The position numbers were made by a program, and so were the translations under genes. Shown here one piece after another: positions 7,858-17,100 of a stretch of 37,212 bases of DNA (within the stretch, counting starts at the first letter, position 1; every line of letters begins with the position of its first letter). The stretch is taken from the NCBI GenBank assembly GCA_937123825.1, contig CAKZKQ010000084.1:1-37212 (forward strand), in the 5' to 3' direction. The notes beneath the pieces are model-generated. The model saw only the letters and a list, made by a program, of their open reading frames with translations. It had not been told where the DNA came from and did no database searches. The DNA comes from an uncultured Pseudomonadota bacterium (GTDB taxonomy: Bacteria > Myxococcota_A > Bradymonadia > Bradymonadales > GCA-2716585).

Positions 7858-8773
7858 GGAGCGCAACGACGCCGAGACCCTCCTGAGCTTTGTCCTGCGC
7901 CACCTGGAGCGCGACGGCCCCGCCTGGATGCGCGAGGTCCTGGCCACGCAAGGTTCCCAGGCCCCCGAAGCGTTGGAGGCCCTGCAAGAGCGGATCGTGG
8001 AGCTGCGCGTCAAGGGCCTGCACTTCGCCGACCGCTACCGGCCACCGCGCGACCCCAAGCTGGAAAACCTCCTGCCCATCGAGCGCGTCATCGGCCACTT
8101 TGGGGTCCGCCCCGACGGCCAGATGTTCGGAGAGCGCCTGGAGCTGGTCGAGCGCCACCCCATGGCCATGCTGGGCCTGGACCGGGCCTGGTTTGCCCGC
8201 TCGGGCCTCGACCGCCTGACCCCCATCAGGGGCGCCCTGCACTGGGCCAGCAACCACCCGCAGTCTCCCCAACTGCCGGCCTTCAAGGCGGCGCTGGAGG
8301 TCTTTCGCCGTGAAGAGCGCTGGCTGCTGACCTTCGACAACGAAGACCTCGACCACCCCTTTGTGCGCGAGCGGATCGACTACGACACGCTCCTGCACGG
8401 CTTTGAGCACCTCTTTGACCCGGCGCTGCTCCAAACCCCGCTCCTGGAACTTCCCATGAAGTCCGCGCCGCTAAAACGCCTCCAAAAGGCGCTCACCAAA
8501 GCCTCCTGGTGCCAGGACAAAGATCCTTCGGTTCTGGCGGCCCTTCCCCCACGCGGCGCGATGGTCTCCGGGCTACCCAGAATCGGCGCCGCCACCGTCG
8601 ACACCCTCAAAATCGCCCTCTTGCGCCACGCCCAGCGCTGGCGCACCCACCTCCACAACGCCGACCGCGCACGACCCGCCCCCCGCACCATGGCCCCGCG
8701 CGCCGGGGCCGACCTCAAAGAAGGCCTCGACGCCCTGGCCGCCCTCTTCGGAGACGCCCCCAAAGGCTCTTAA
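7844..8773 (+). CDS. Unknown protein, last gene of BREX-like cluster
   Basis: 309-residue soluble protein with no recognisable domain. The ATG at 7844 has GAGGAG 8 nt upstream inside the helicase gene, and the two genes overlap by 14 nt, so it is almost certainly co-translated with the helicase. The sequence is Arg/Leu-rich and mostly helical; a motif-like region is FGVRPDGQMFGERLELVERHP (given here in part: FGVRPDGQMFGERLEL) near 85-105. The C-terminal end is basic (RTHLHNADRARPAPRTMAPR), compatible with nucleic-acid contact. No nuclease (PD-ExK, HNH), methyltransferase or phosphatase signature was found. A dedicated helicase partner or effector is the simplest guess. Confidence 0.78.
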   Translation: MWTFEERNDAETLLSFVLRHLERDGPAWMREVLATQGSQAPEALEALQERIVELRVKGLHFADRYRPPRDPKLENLLPIERVIGHFGVRPDGQMFGERLELVERHPMAMLGLDRAWFARSGLDRLTPIRGALHWASNHPQSPQLPAFKAALEVFRREERWLLTFDNEDLDHPFVRERIDYDTLLHGFEHLFDPALLQTPLLELPMKSAPLKRLQKALTKASWCQDKDPSVLAALPPRGAMVSGLPRIGAATVDTLKIALLRHAQRWRTHLHNADRARPAPRTMAPRAGADLKEGLDALAALFGDAPKGS

Positions 8774-8786
8774 ACGCCGCCCTCTT

Positions 8787-8857
8787 ATACCAAAATGCAG
8801 ATGAAAGGCTTGCTTTAGGGCCGTTCCAAAGTAAGTCGGACGTCTGCAATTTGGTAT
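8787..8857. repeat. MITE-like element with imperfect terminal inverted repeats
   Basis: The 17-bp left end ATACCAAAATGCAGATG (8787-8803) is matched by the inverse of CGTCTGCAATTTGGTAT (8841-8857) with two mismatches. The 71-bp unit holds no ORF and is more AT-rich than its flanks. It lies between two convergent genes, so it could also fold as a terminator hairpin, but the 37-nt interior and the length of the arms favour a small non-autonomous mobile element. Confidence 0.55.
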
Positions 8858-8879
8858 TACCCCCGCAGGTCGTCTCCTC

Positions 8880-10976
8880 TCACACTCGCCAGACCACCAC
8901 AGAGCCATCAAAACCACCCACAGCCAGCCGCCCACCGTCAGGTGAAAAGGCGGCGCAAGAGGCGTTTGGGCCATACAACCAGCGCTGCTCGCCGGTACCC
9001 AGCGGATCGTCGATCAGCAGCACCCGATCCAAATCCTCAAAGCACACCGCCACCCGATTCTTGTGGCTGACGATCCTTGTGGGGACGGCTTCAGTGGGAT
9101 GGCTGCCGACGTGTGCACCGCTGTCGATCTGGTAGGCCTCAATGCCATGGAGTGTGCAGGCAAGCACCACATCGCCGATCAGCGCGTGTGGACGACTGAT
9201 GCCCTCGGGTGGGGTAATGATGTGGGCCAAGGCGTTGTCTTGGAGAGGCCAGACAGCCAGATTGCCTGACAGGAGCGTGGCGACAGCCCTGGTGCCATCA
9301 GGGCACAGGCTCAAGCTGATGGTGTTGTAGAGGCCGCCAGGTTGAGAAGGGCGCTTGAGCCGCAAAACACGCTTAAAGTCTTGAAGGCTATAGAGGGCAG
9401 GGCCGCCGTTGTGCGACACCAGAACGTGTTCACCACAATGAGAGATCGTAAGGCCGCCAAAAGCGGTCGAGGCTGCTTTAAGTTGGCGTTTGTGACGCGT
9501 GAGATCTGGGCTGATGCGATGGAGGTGTCCATGGGTGACGCCGCTCGATCTGGCCAGTAGGTGCTGTGGGTGCCAACAGACGTCGTGAAAGTGTCCTTGG
9601 GGCAGGGCTTTGTGAAAGAGTCGTTGACTTGTAGAGGCTGACCAGACCATCAACGAACGATCGGCGCCGCCACAAGTGGCCAACATCTCCCCGTCGGGGC
9701 TAAATGCCATGCCATGGAGGGGACTGGCATTGCCTTCGTACCCTTGGGTGCGTTGCCCCGTAGAGGTGGAGTGTCGCACAAGGCCCGCCTGGGTCTGAAA
9801 ACAGGCTTCGGGGTGGCCATGGCGCCAATGGGCATGCAAACGGGCAGGGTTGATGGTGTGCAAGACGCGTGAGCGTTGCACATCGACCACATAACCCTCT
9901 TCAAACACAGCGCCGCCCGCGCGTTTGATGCTCGCACCAGCTCCCACGGCCTCTTTTCCGCCAGGATGGAACCGCAAGTGCTCTCCAGGAGGGGTTTTGT
10001 CCGCGGTAGAGACCACACCCTGCTCCCAATCGAGGAAAACCTGCGAATCCTGGCCTTCCTGAAGCATGACCATGGTGCTTTGGGGGACAAACGCCATGTC
10101 CTGAACGCGTCCAAGCGTGGCTGTGCTGCGCTTTCGGCGCAAAACCTTCTCCAAAGCCCACCCTTCGCCCACATTCCAGCGCCGAATGGTGTTGGTATCG
10201 TCGCAGGTCAGCACCGAGTCGCCGCCAGGACAGGCCGCAATGGGCCAAACGGCGCCTTTATGGCCGCCAAGCACCGCCACTGTCTCCAGCGAATCGCCGT
10301 CCAGCACCGGTGCATCGCCCTTTTTCCATTGCGCCAGCATGATCCACCGTCCATTGCGGCTCGGATGCACGCTTCTGGTGCCTGTGCTCTTGGTTTTTTG
10401 GATCAAACCCTCACCAATGTCCCAGCGAAAGAGGCGCGCAGGGGATTCTTCGACAGTCCAAAGGACGTTTGGATGCGTTGGGTGCCAGGAACCCGCGATG
10501 ACGGCGCTTCGGTGGCCCCTTAAGAGGGTCTTCAAGCGGCCCTCTTCCAGGTCGTAGACCCGCAAAAGGCCTTCATCATCGCCAAGGGCGGCCCATCGGC
10601 CATCGCAAGAGAGCCCAGACCACGTCGCGGAGCGCCTTTGGGTCGTCATGGCGTGCAGGTTCCACGCAATATCGACGCTTGGATGCCCACAATGCACGGC
10701 GTTTTGAGCGTCTCCGCCCGCAAAGACAGTCGTTCGCCGCGCAGCAGGGCCATCAACATGAACTTCCAACAGGCCCATGTCGGCATTTTTGGCCACATTG
10801 ACGGCGGTTTTGAGTGCGCTGGCGAAGTTTGGTGCCGTTGTCTCTATGGTCAGCGTGGTTTCGTTGGCCTTGGAGGGCTCTACGAGGGCGTTTGCAGGGA
10901 GTTTCTTGCGGGCCTGGGCCGCTTTGCTGGCTTTACCAAAGGACAAAACGCCTTGAATGTGTGCAACCTGGACCAT
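8880..10976 (-). CDS. WD40 beta-propeller protein
   Basis: 698-residue protein. The ATG at 10976 is chosen because GGAGG lies 5 nt upstream; an in-frame ATG at 10988 has none. Residues about 1-110 form an alpha/beta N-terminal domain of unknown type. After that come repeated WD40 blades with typical GH...W/D endings, such as LLRGHRSAVIAGSWHP, VLGGHKGAVWPIAACP, SPLHGMAFSPDGEMLATCGGADRSLMVW and the last AAFSPDGGRLAVGGFDGSVVVW (cited in part). The number of blades suggests one large or two smaller propellers. There is no signal peptide, so it is probably a cytoplasmic scaffold. It is transcribed convergently to the helicase cluster and follows the membrane protein gene on the same strand. Partners are unknown. 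Confidence 0.85.
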   Translation of the reverse strand: MVQVAHIQGVLSFGKASKAAQARKKLPANALVEPSKANETTLTIETTAPNFASALKTAVNVAKNADMGLLEVHVDGPAARRTTVFAGGDAQNAVHCGHPSVDIAWNLHAMTTQRRSATWSGLSCDGRWAALGDDEGLLRVYDLEEGRLKTLLRGHRSAVIAGSWHPTHPNVLWTVEESPARLFRWDIGEGLIQKTKSTGTRSVHPSRNGRWIMLAQWKKGDAPVLDGDSLETVAVLGGHKGAVWPIAACPGGDSVLTCDDTNTIRRWNVGEGWALEKVLRRKRSTATLGRVQDMAFVPQSTMVMLQEGQDSQVFLDWEQGVVSTADKTPPGEHLRFHPGGKEAVGAGASIKRAGGAVFEEGYVVDVQRSRVLHTINPARLHAHWRHGHPEACFQTQAGLVRHSTSTGQRTQGYEGNASPLHGMAFSPDGEMLATCGGADRSLMVWSASTSQRLFHKALPQGHFHDVCWHPQHLLARSSGVTHGHLHRISPDLTRHKRQLKAASTAFGGLTISHCGEHVLVSHNGGPALYSLQDFKRVLRLKRPSQPGGLYNTISLSLCPDGTRAVATLLSGNLAVWPLQDNALAHIITPPEGISRPHALIGDVVLACTLHGIEAYQIDSGAHVGSHPTEAVPTRIVSHKNRVAVCFEDLDRVLLIDDPLGTGEQRWLYGPNASCAAFSPDGGRLAVGGFDGSVVVWRV

Positions 10977-11100
10977 GGAGGCCTCCATGCGGTCAAAGTA
11001 CTGAATGACAATGTGCTCGGGGCTCTAAATAGGTCTTGTGTGGGCCCCATAAACCCCCACAACCTGTGTGTGGCGAACTCAATGGAGTCACAAAGCGCCC

Positions 11101-12567
11101 CTAGAGCTTGGACTCCTGAGGGATATGGGCCTTTTGGCGCAAGACGTTGGCCTCGCTCAGCTCCAGTTTGGCCTTGGGGAAGTGCAGTGCCTGGGTCTCC
11201 AGGGCGATGTCGGCCTCAAAGTGGGCCAGGAGTTGCTTGGACGGGAGGGTTTTCTCTTCCAGGGCTTGGCCTTGTCCCTCGACAATGGCCTGGGCCAGGG
11301 TGGCGATGGTTTTGCGGGCGTTGTAACGGACGCGTTTCCAAAGCGTGATGGGGCTGCGGGCAACGATGACGGCCGCCAGGGCGGCGTAGGGCCACAGACC
11401 CAACCACTGCGAGAAGATGCCATAGGGCGGCGTGGCGTTCTCGCTCTCGCCCGTCACGCTAAAAGCATGCTGGATGTCTGCAAAGTCTGGCCACACCACA
11501 ATGTCAGGGTGGGCAATCACACCCGCAATGGCCCCCGAGAGGCATACAAAGAGGCCCCAGACATGGCCAGCGCGCAAAAGCACTGGGGGCTCACACAAGT
11601 TGAGCCAGGACTGGGGTGGCGCTGGGTCTTTGGGCAGGGCATCGGCGGTGCGCAGCCACTTAAAGGCAAAGACCACCGCCCCCTCATCGGTGACCACAAT
11701 GTCGCCGCCGTAGTCGACCAGCAGGTGTGTGATGTCGCGGCTGGCTTCTTCGGGGGTGGCGCCCAGCAGCGCCGCCAACTCCCAAACCGTGACAATGCCC
11801 TGCCGGTCCTGGATCCAGGCCAGGATCCGCTCTTCATCCTCCAGCGCCCCCACGCTGGGTTGCTGAGGGCCAACGACAATCTCCACGATGGTCCCCCAGG
11901 TCGCCTCCAGCTCGCCGCGCTCCATGAAGAGGTTCGACACCAGGTTCCAGCCCATGACGGTCACCACCGCCCCAACACCCCCAAACATGATCAGCGCCAG
12001 CGGGATCACCCACCAGTCGTCCCACGCCCCTGTCCAGATGATGCCCACCGGAAAGGCCACTGCGGCGATCAACATGGCCAGCCCCACAAAGAGCAGCGTT
12101 TCAAAGACCATGACGATGGCGGCCAGGCAGAACGTGACGCCAACGGGCAACATGATGAGCAGACCGATGGCGGATTGAAGCAAGCCGGGGGGGATGGAGG
12201 CGACCAACAAAACCCACTGGAGCGACACCATCAGCGCCATGGGCGCCAGCATCGTTGTGGTGGCGGTGGAGCCCAGCTTCCTGAGCGCGCCTTCGTTGCG
12301 CCGCAGCCAGCCTCTCCACCCATCGGAGCCACGGGTGGGGGTGTAGGTGACCTCCAGAGTGCCGTCGTCTTTGGGGTAGAGTCTGGAGGGCCATTGGCCG
12401 GCAAGCTCCATCATGGCCCAGGACGCTTCATCCAGTGGCAGACCGGTCCTGGCGGCGATCTTGGTGGTGCTCCAGCGGGCCCCTGGCTCCTTGCGGACCG
12501 CTTTGCGCAGCACTTCAAGGGAGCGAGCGTCGCCGCGCCGTTTTTTTTCGATGTGGATCCGCCTCAT
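11101..12567 (-). CDS. Membrane protein with winged-helix-like domains
   Basis: 488-residue protein of unknown function. Residues about 20-65 look like a winged helix (STTKIAARTGLPLDEASWAM). A hydrophobic block of about four to five transmembrane segments follows (about 105-220). Then comes a second winged-helix-like cytoplasmic region (ILAWIQDRQGIVTVWELAALL, about 250-310), two further hydrophobic segments (about 345-365 and 395-415), and a charged helical tail with Gln/Glu/Lys-rich sequence. The start MRRIHIEKKRRG is the only good ATG. The design, helix-turn-helix modules placed around a membrane domain, is seen in uncharacterised proteins and may reflect protein rather than DNA binding. 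It lies upstream of the WD40 gene on the same strand, with a 124-nt gap. Confidence 0.75.
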   Translation of the reverse strand: MRRIHIEKKRRGDARSLEVLRKAVRKEPGARWSTTKIAARTGLPLDEASWAMMELAGQWPSRLYPKDDGTLEVTYTPTRGSDGWRGWLRRNEGALRKLGSTATTTMLAPMALMVSLQWVLLVASIPPGLLQSAIGLLIMLPVGVTFCLAAIVMVFETLLFVGLAMLIAAVAFPVGIIWTGAWDDWWVIPLALIMFGGVGAVVTVMGWNLVSNLFMERGELEATWGTIVEIVVGPQQPSVGALEDEERILAWIQDRQGIVTVWELAALLGATPEEASRDITHLLVDYGGDIVVTDEGAVVFAFKWLRTADALPKDPAPPQSWLNLCEPPVLLRAGHVWGLFVCLSGAIAGVIAHPDIVVWPDFADIQHAFSVTGESENATPPYGIFSQWLGLWPYAALAAVIVARSPITLWKRVRYNARKTIATLAQAIVEGQGQALEEKTLPSKQLLAHFEADIALETQALHFPKAKLELSEANVLRQKAHIPQESKL

Positions 12568-12677
12568 AGACCGCCCTGACTCACCGCGATGTCCTCTCTT
12601 TGGACGTGAGGCTATCCCAAAACGCCAATTGGGTCGATAGATGCGGCTTTGGGACGCAGAACAGGGCTCTGGAGATC

Positions 12678-12718
12678 AGGGCGTGCTCGCAAAATCTCCC
12701 ATTTTGTAAACACGCCCT
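12678..12718 (-). terminator. Long hairpin at the end of the dioxygenase gene
   Basis: AGGGCGTG (12678-12685) pairs with CACGCCCT (12711-12718) and CAAAAT (12690-12695) with ATTTTG (12701-12706), separated by a symmetric 4-nt internal loop and closed by a 5-nt loop. It ends at the dioxygenase stop codon (12717-12719). No U-run follows on the minus strand, so termination would be rho-dependent, or the element is an mRNA 3' stabiliser. Confidence 0.5.
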
Positions 12719-13259
12719 AGGTGCGGCGGTACATGACGTCGCTGCGCAGGACGTATTTGCGTCCCTGGGTCAGTTCGACGCCTTCGTGGAGCAGTCTGTG
12801 GTCAAAAATCAGCGCCATGCCGCGTTTTGGGGCCACGTCGTAGGTCAAAAGGCGAGTTTGTCCGCCGTGGTAGTTGTCATTGAGGTAGAAGAGGAGGGTG
12901 AGGAAGCTGCGTTCGGACTCGGAGCGGACAAAAGAGCCGTCGCGGTGCATTGCAAAGCGCTGTCCGGGGTCGTAACGATAGAACCGCAGCCGCTCATTGA
13001 GCCCCACCGGTGCCCATCCGGGCCGATGGGGCATGGTGTGGCGGATGCGCTCCCACAGCCCGCGGGCGATTTCGGGTGCATCGACCATGACGCGATCGTT
13101 GTTGCGCACCTCTGGCAGGTGCACAGGGCCGTTTCGAGTGGTGACGGGGGCGCTCTGGTAGCCTTTGGCCTCGCTCCAGTCGATCCAGTGCTGGCATTCG
13201 AGGTCATCGAGGGCATGTTCAAGGGTAAAGGCTTTGTCTCCGAGGGTTGTTCTAAGCAC
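12717..13259 (-). CDS. 2-oxoglutarate/Fe(II)-dependent dioxygenase (prolyl-4-hydroxylase-like)
   Basis: 180-residue protein from a GTG at 13259, preferred because GGAGG lies 6 nt upstream; an ATG at 13298 would add 13 residues without a site. The double-stranded beta-helix signature is complete: HRDGSF gives the HxD iron ligands, LLHEGVEL the distal His, and KYVLRSDVMY the Arg that binds the 2-oxoglutarate carboxylate. FLTLLFYLNDNYHGGQT between them is typical of the P4Hc family. It hydroxylates a protein or small-molecule side chain using O2 and 2-oxoglutarate; the substrate cannot be told. It is divergent from the adjacent lipoprotein gene with only about 37 nt between the likely starts. 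Confidence 0.9.
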   Translation of the reverse strand: MLRTTLGDKAFTLEHALDDLECQHWIDWSEAKGYQSAPVTTRNGPVHLPEVRNNDRVMVDAPEIARGLWERIRHTMPHRPGWAPVGLNERLRFYRYDPGQRFAMHRDGSFVRSESERSFLTLLFYLNDNYHGGQTRLLTYDVAPKRGMALIFDHRLLHEGVELTQGRKYVLRSDVMYRRT

Positions 13260-13296
13260 GTTTGGCCTCCATCGTCGGGGTTGGGGGACGCAGATC

Positions 13297-14079
13297 ATTA
13301 GGTTTGCGTGCCTTTGCTGCGCTTTGGCTTGGTGTGCGGCGTGTCAAAAGGCCGTACCCGAGGCCCCAGTGGACGCTCCTGTGCGCCAACGCCTGGCCAT
13401 CAAGCCCGTCAGGCAGGCGCCGGGGCTCTGTGGGGTCACCGCCGGAGAGATGATCCTCTCTTTTTATGGGGTCAAGGCGGTGGGAAAGGGGCAGGCGTAC
13501 CGGATTTCAGACCGGGATGGGCATGGCGGCGCGGCTTTGGGGCAGGCTGTGTGCGATTTGTTGGCCACAAACCCTTCGGGATTGGAGCAACCGCGCTGCG
13601 AAGACGACCAGGGGCGCCCGATCGCGGTCTACAAAGACGGCGCAGCGACCCCCAACACGCTCAAGGCCTACCCTGATGGGACGTGGCTAAGCAGTTTGCG
13701 CCCTATTTTTGAGCGCCACGGCATCAAAACGGCCTACAAACCCTCCCGTTTCCTCTCGGGCAGGCCCCGGCGCTACAACATGGCGGCCACGGGGGCCTCG
13801 TTTGAGGTCATGTTGGGCCATTTGCGCCGGGGGCACCCCGTCATTTTTCACGTCAGCGCCTGGAACACCCCCACGGGGGGCCACTTTTTGCTGGCCACCG
13901 GCTACGATGACGCCACCGGGACGCTTCACTACATCGATCCAGAGCCTCTGGAGGGCGATGCCGCTCAGGGGACGGTCTCTTATGGCCTTTTGAAGCAGGG
14001 GGAGCGGTGGTTTCGGCAGCGTTGGTTCTTTACGGGGCGGTTTCTTGCGGTTGTTCAGGGGCCTGAGAGAGTGTACTAG
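13297..14079 (+). CDS. C39-like papain-fold lipoprotein
   Basis: About 260 residues. The peptidase C39-like core shows the Cys motif QAPGLCGVTAGEMILSFYG, then His in PTGGHFLLATGYDD and Asp in LHYIDPEP, the catalytic triad order of this family. A lipoprotein signal is evident in this frame: RFACLCCALAWCAAC, with Cys as the last residue. No ATG or GTG precedes it in a sensible position. ATT at 13297 has GGGGGA 8 nt upstream and gives a compact signal peptide; the only upstream alternative, TTG 13165, would overlap the divergent dioxygenase by 95 nt. It is probably an envelope-anchored cysteine peptidase or a papain-fold binding protein. The start is unsettled. Confidence 0.8.
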   Translation: MRFACLCCALAWCAACQKAVPEAPVDAPVRQRLAIKPVRQAPGLCGVTAGEMILSFYGVKAVGKGQAYRISDRDGHGGAALGQAVCDLLATNPSGLEQPRCEDDQGRPIAVYKDGAATPNTLKAYPDGTWLSSLRPIFERHGIKTAYKPSRFLSGRPRRYNMAATGASFEVMLGHLRRGHPVIFHVSAWNTPTGGHFLLATGYDDATGTLHYIDPEPLEGDAAQGTVSYGLLKQGERWFRQRWFFTGRFLAVVQGPERVY

Positions 14080-14129
14080 GTAGTACCCTTTGTTGAACGC
14101 ATTTCAGACAACGTTTTGGAGTGGAATTC

Positions 14130-17100
14130 GTGGTCCCTTTGAAAGACATCGGCCCCAGGCTCAGAGCGCTCAACGATCTGATGCCCTATCGCGTCCGTGA
14201 AGTCCTGCTGGTCTCGTCCTTTTACGACGCCTTCATCCTTGAAGAGGACGGTTACCTGACCGAGCGCATCTTCGCCGAGTACAAAGACCTCAACCTGACC
14301 TCATCCCCCAGGGTGACGCATGTCTCGACGGGTGAAGAGGCGCTGCGGGCGATGGAGAACCGGCGTTTTGATCTTGTGATCACCATGACTCGCCTTGCGG
14401 ACATGGACGTGGTCAGCTTTGGCCGCAAGGTCAAGGAACTGCGCCCTGGGCGCCCGGTGGTCTTGTTGGCGCTCGACGAGAGCGAGCTGCAGGGCATGCC
14501 GGTGGAGTTGGACCGAGAGGCACTCGACGGGGTCTTTCTGTGGACCGGCGACGCCAGCATCTTGTTGGCGATCATCAAGCACATCGAGGACGCCGACAAC
14601 CTGGACTACGACATCGCCACCGCAGGTGTGCGGGTGATCATCGTGGTTGAGGACACGGTGCGCCACTACTCCAAGTTCCTGGGGCTGCTCTACAACGCGA
14701 TCCTGGGGCAGGCCCAGTCGATCATGGGCGAGGGGCTTAATGATGCCCAACGGATCCACCGCTTGCGTGCCAGGCCCAAGGTGTTGTTGACCCACACCTA
14801 CGAGGGGGCAGTGGAGCTTTTTGAGCGCTACCGCGACAATGTGGTGGCGGTCATCAGCGACATCCGCTATCCGCGCGCCGGGCGCCACGATCCCGACGCG
14901 GGAGTTGAGCTTGCGCGCCACATCCGCAAGCAGATGCCCTGGCTGCCGCTGCTGCTTCAGTCCGCCGACACGGGCAACGCCGAGCGGGCCAAGGAGGTCC
15001 AGGCCGACTTTGTACACAAGACCTCCATCAGCCTCCTGCACGACATCCGCAGCTTCCTGATCAACAACCTGGGCTTTGGAGACTTTGTCTTCCGCACCCC
15101 CAAGGGCCGCGAGGTCGCCCGCGTGGGTGATCTGCGCGAGATGGCCCACTGCATCGCCGACGTCAGGCCCGATTCGCTGGAGTACCACGCCACCAACAAC
15201 CACATCTCGACGTGGCTGATGGCGCGCTGCGAGTTTGAGCTTGCGCGCCGGGTGCGTCCGGTGACGATGGCCGACTTTGACGGCGACATCGAGCGCGTGC
15301 GCGACTACATCCTGAGCGTCTTTGAAGAGTCCAGGCGCACCACCCGTCGGGGGGTCATCACGGAGTTTGCACCCCACACCTTTGACGCCCAGTCGCCGTT
15401 TACGCGTTTGGGTTCGGGGTCCATTGGCGGCAAGGCGCGCGGCATCGCCTTTGTCAACGCCATGCTCCACCGTGGCCGCATCAGCGAGCGCTTCTCAGAG
15501 CTGCCCATCGCCGTGCCCCAGACGCTGGTTATTTGCACGGACATCTTTGATCGCTTCCTGGAGGCCAACGACCTGCGCGAGGTCGCCCACCACAGCCAGA
15601 ACGACGACGAGATCATCCGCCGCTTTCTGGCCGCGCGCTTGCCCGACAGCATCCGCAATGATCTGCGCGCTGTGCTGGCGTGCATGGACGGGCCGCTGGC
15701 GGTGCGCTCTTCGGGGCTGCTTGAGGACTCGGCGTTTGAGCCCTTTGCGGGCATTTATGCCACCTACATGCTGCCCAACAACCACCCAGACCCCGAAACG
15801 CGTCTGGCGGAGCTCTCGGTGGCCATCCGGATGGTCTACGCCTCGACCTTCTGCGAGCACGCCCGCAGCTACATTGAGCGCACCCCCCATCGGATCGAAG
15901 AAGAGAAGATGGCGGTCATCATCCAGCGCGTCGTCGGTCAACAACACGGCGACCGCTATTACCCCCACTGCGCAGGGGTGGCCCAGTCCATCAACCACTA
16001 CCCGGTCGGCAATCAAGACGCGCAGGACGGCGTGGTGCTGATGGCCGTGGGCCTGGGACGCACCGTCGTTCAGGGCGGCGGCGCGCTGCGCTTCTCGCCG
16101 TCCGACCCCGATGTCCTGCCGCAGTTTTCGTCGCCGCGCGCCGCCATGCGCAACAGCCAGCGCGATTTCTGGGGCATCAACATGTCCGGCGAGCGTGTGG
16201 ACCTGTTGGCGGGCGAAGAGGCCACGCTGCGCCGCTACCCGCTGCGCGACGCCGAGTCCGACGGGACCCTGGGGCTGATGGCCAGCGTCTACTGCGCCGA
16301 AGACGACCGTGTCCGCGAGGGCTTGCACCACAAAGGCCCGCGCCTGGTGACCTTTGCCAACATCCTGCGCTCGGACGCCATCCCGCTGGCCGACGCGCTG
16401 GACATGCTCCTGGAGATTCACACCAAGGCCATGGCTGGACCCATTCAGATGGAGTTTGCCGTGGATTTGGGCGATTGGGGCCGCTGGGACCTGCCCGAGG
16501 CCGAGCGCGCCAAGCCCACCCTGCACGTGCTCCAGGTCCGCGCCACAGGGCGCCGACAGCCTGTCGATGTCGACATGGACTTCATTGACCCCGAAGACAT
16601 CATCTGCCGCACCCCCCACTGTCTGGGGACCGGCGTGCACGACACCATCCGCGACGTGGTCTACATCAAAAACAAGAACTTCTCGCCGGCAAAGACCTCG
16701 ATCATGGCCGAGCAGGTCGGCAAGTTCAACAAGGCCCTCAAAGCCGAGCAAGCCCCCTACATGCTCATCGGCCCTGGCCGCTGGGGCTCATCTGATCCCT
16801 GGCTGGGCATCCCCGTCCAGTGGTCCCAGATCAACAACGCCGAGGTCATCATCGAAGCCTCGCCGCTTGGCTACCACGTCGAGCCCTCCCAGGGGACGCA
16901 CTTCTTCCAGAACATCACCTCGCTCCAGATCGGCTACCTGACCGTGCCGCCTGACGACGACGAGGCGTTCATCGACTGGGAGTGGTTTGACAGCTTGCCT
17001 GCCGTCTCTGAGACCGAGTATCTGCGCCACGTGCGCCTGGAGAAACCCCTTGAAGTGCGGGTCGATGGGGTCACGTCTGTTGGGGTTATTTTGCGTCCAA

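Noticed and set aside
1993..8773. Complete type 2 BREX/Pgl system
   Set aside because: No PglX-type methyltransferase, PglZ phosphatase, PglW kinase or PglY is present in the window.
11068..12579. Plus-strand open frame of 503 codons opposite the membrane protein
   Set aside because: Gln/His/Gly-rich shadow translation; the minus strand has transmembrane helices and winged-helix patterns.
15495..16751. Long open frame (418 codons) on the minus strand inside the PPDK-like gene
   Set aside because: Antisense shadow of a GC-rich gene; its translation has no coherent motif while the plus frame has clear domains.
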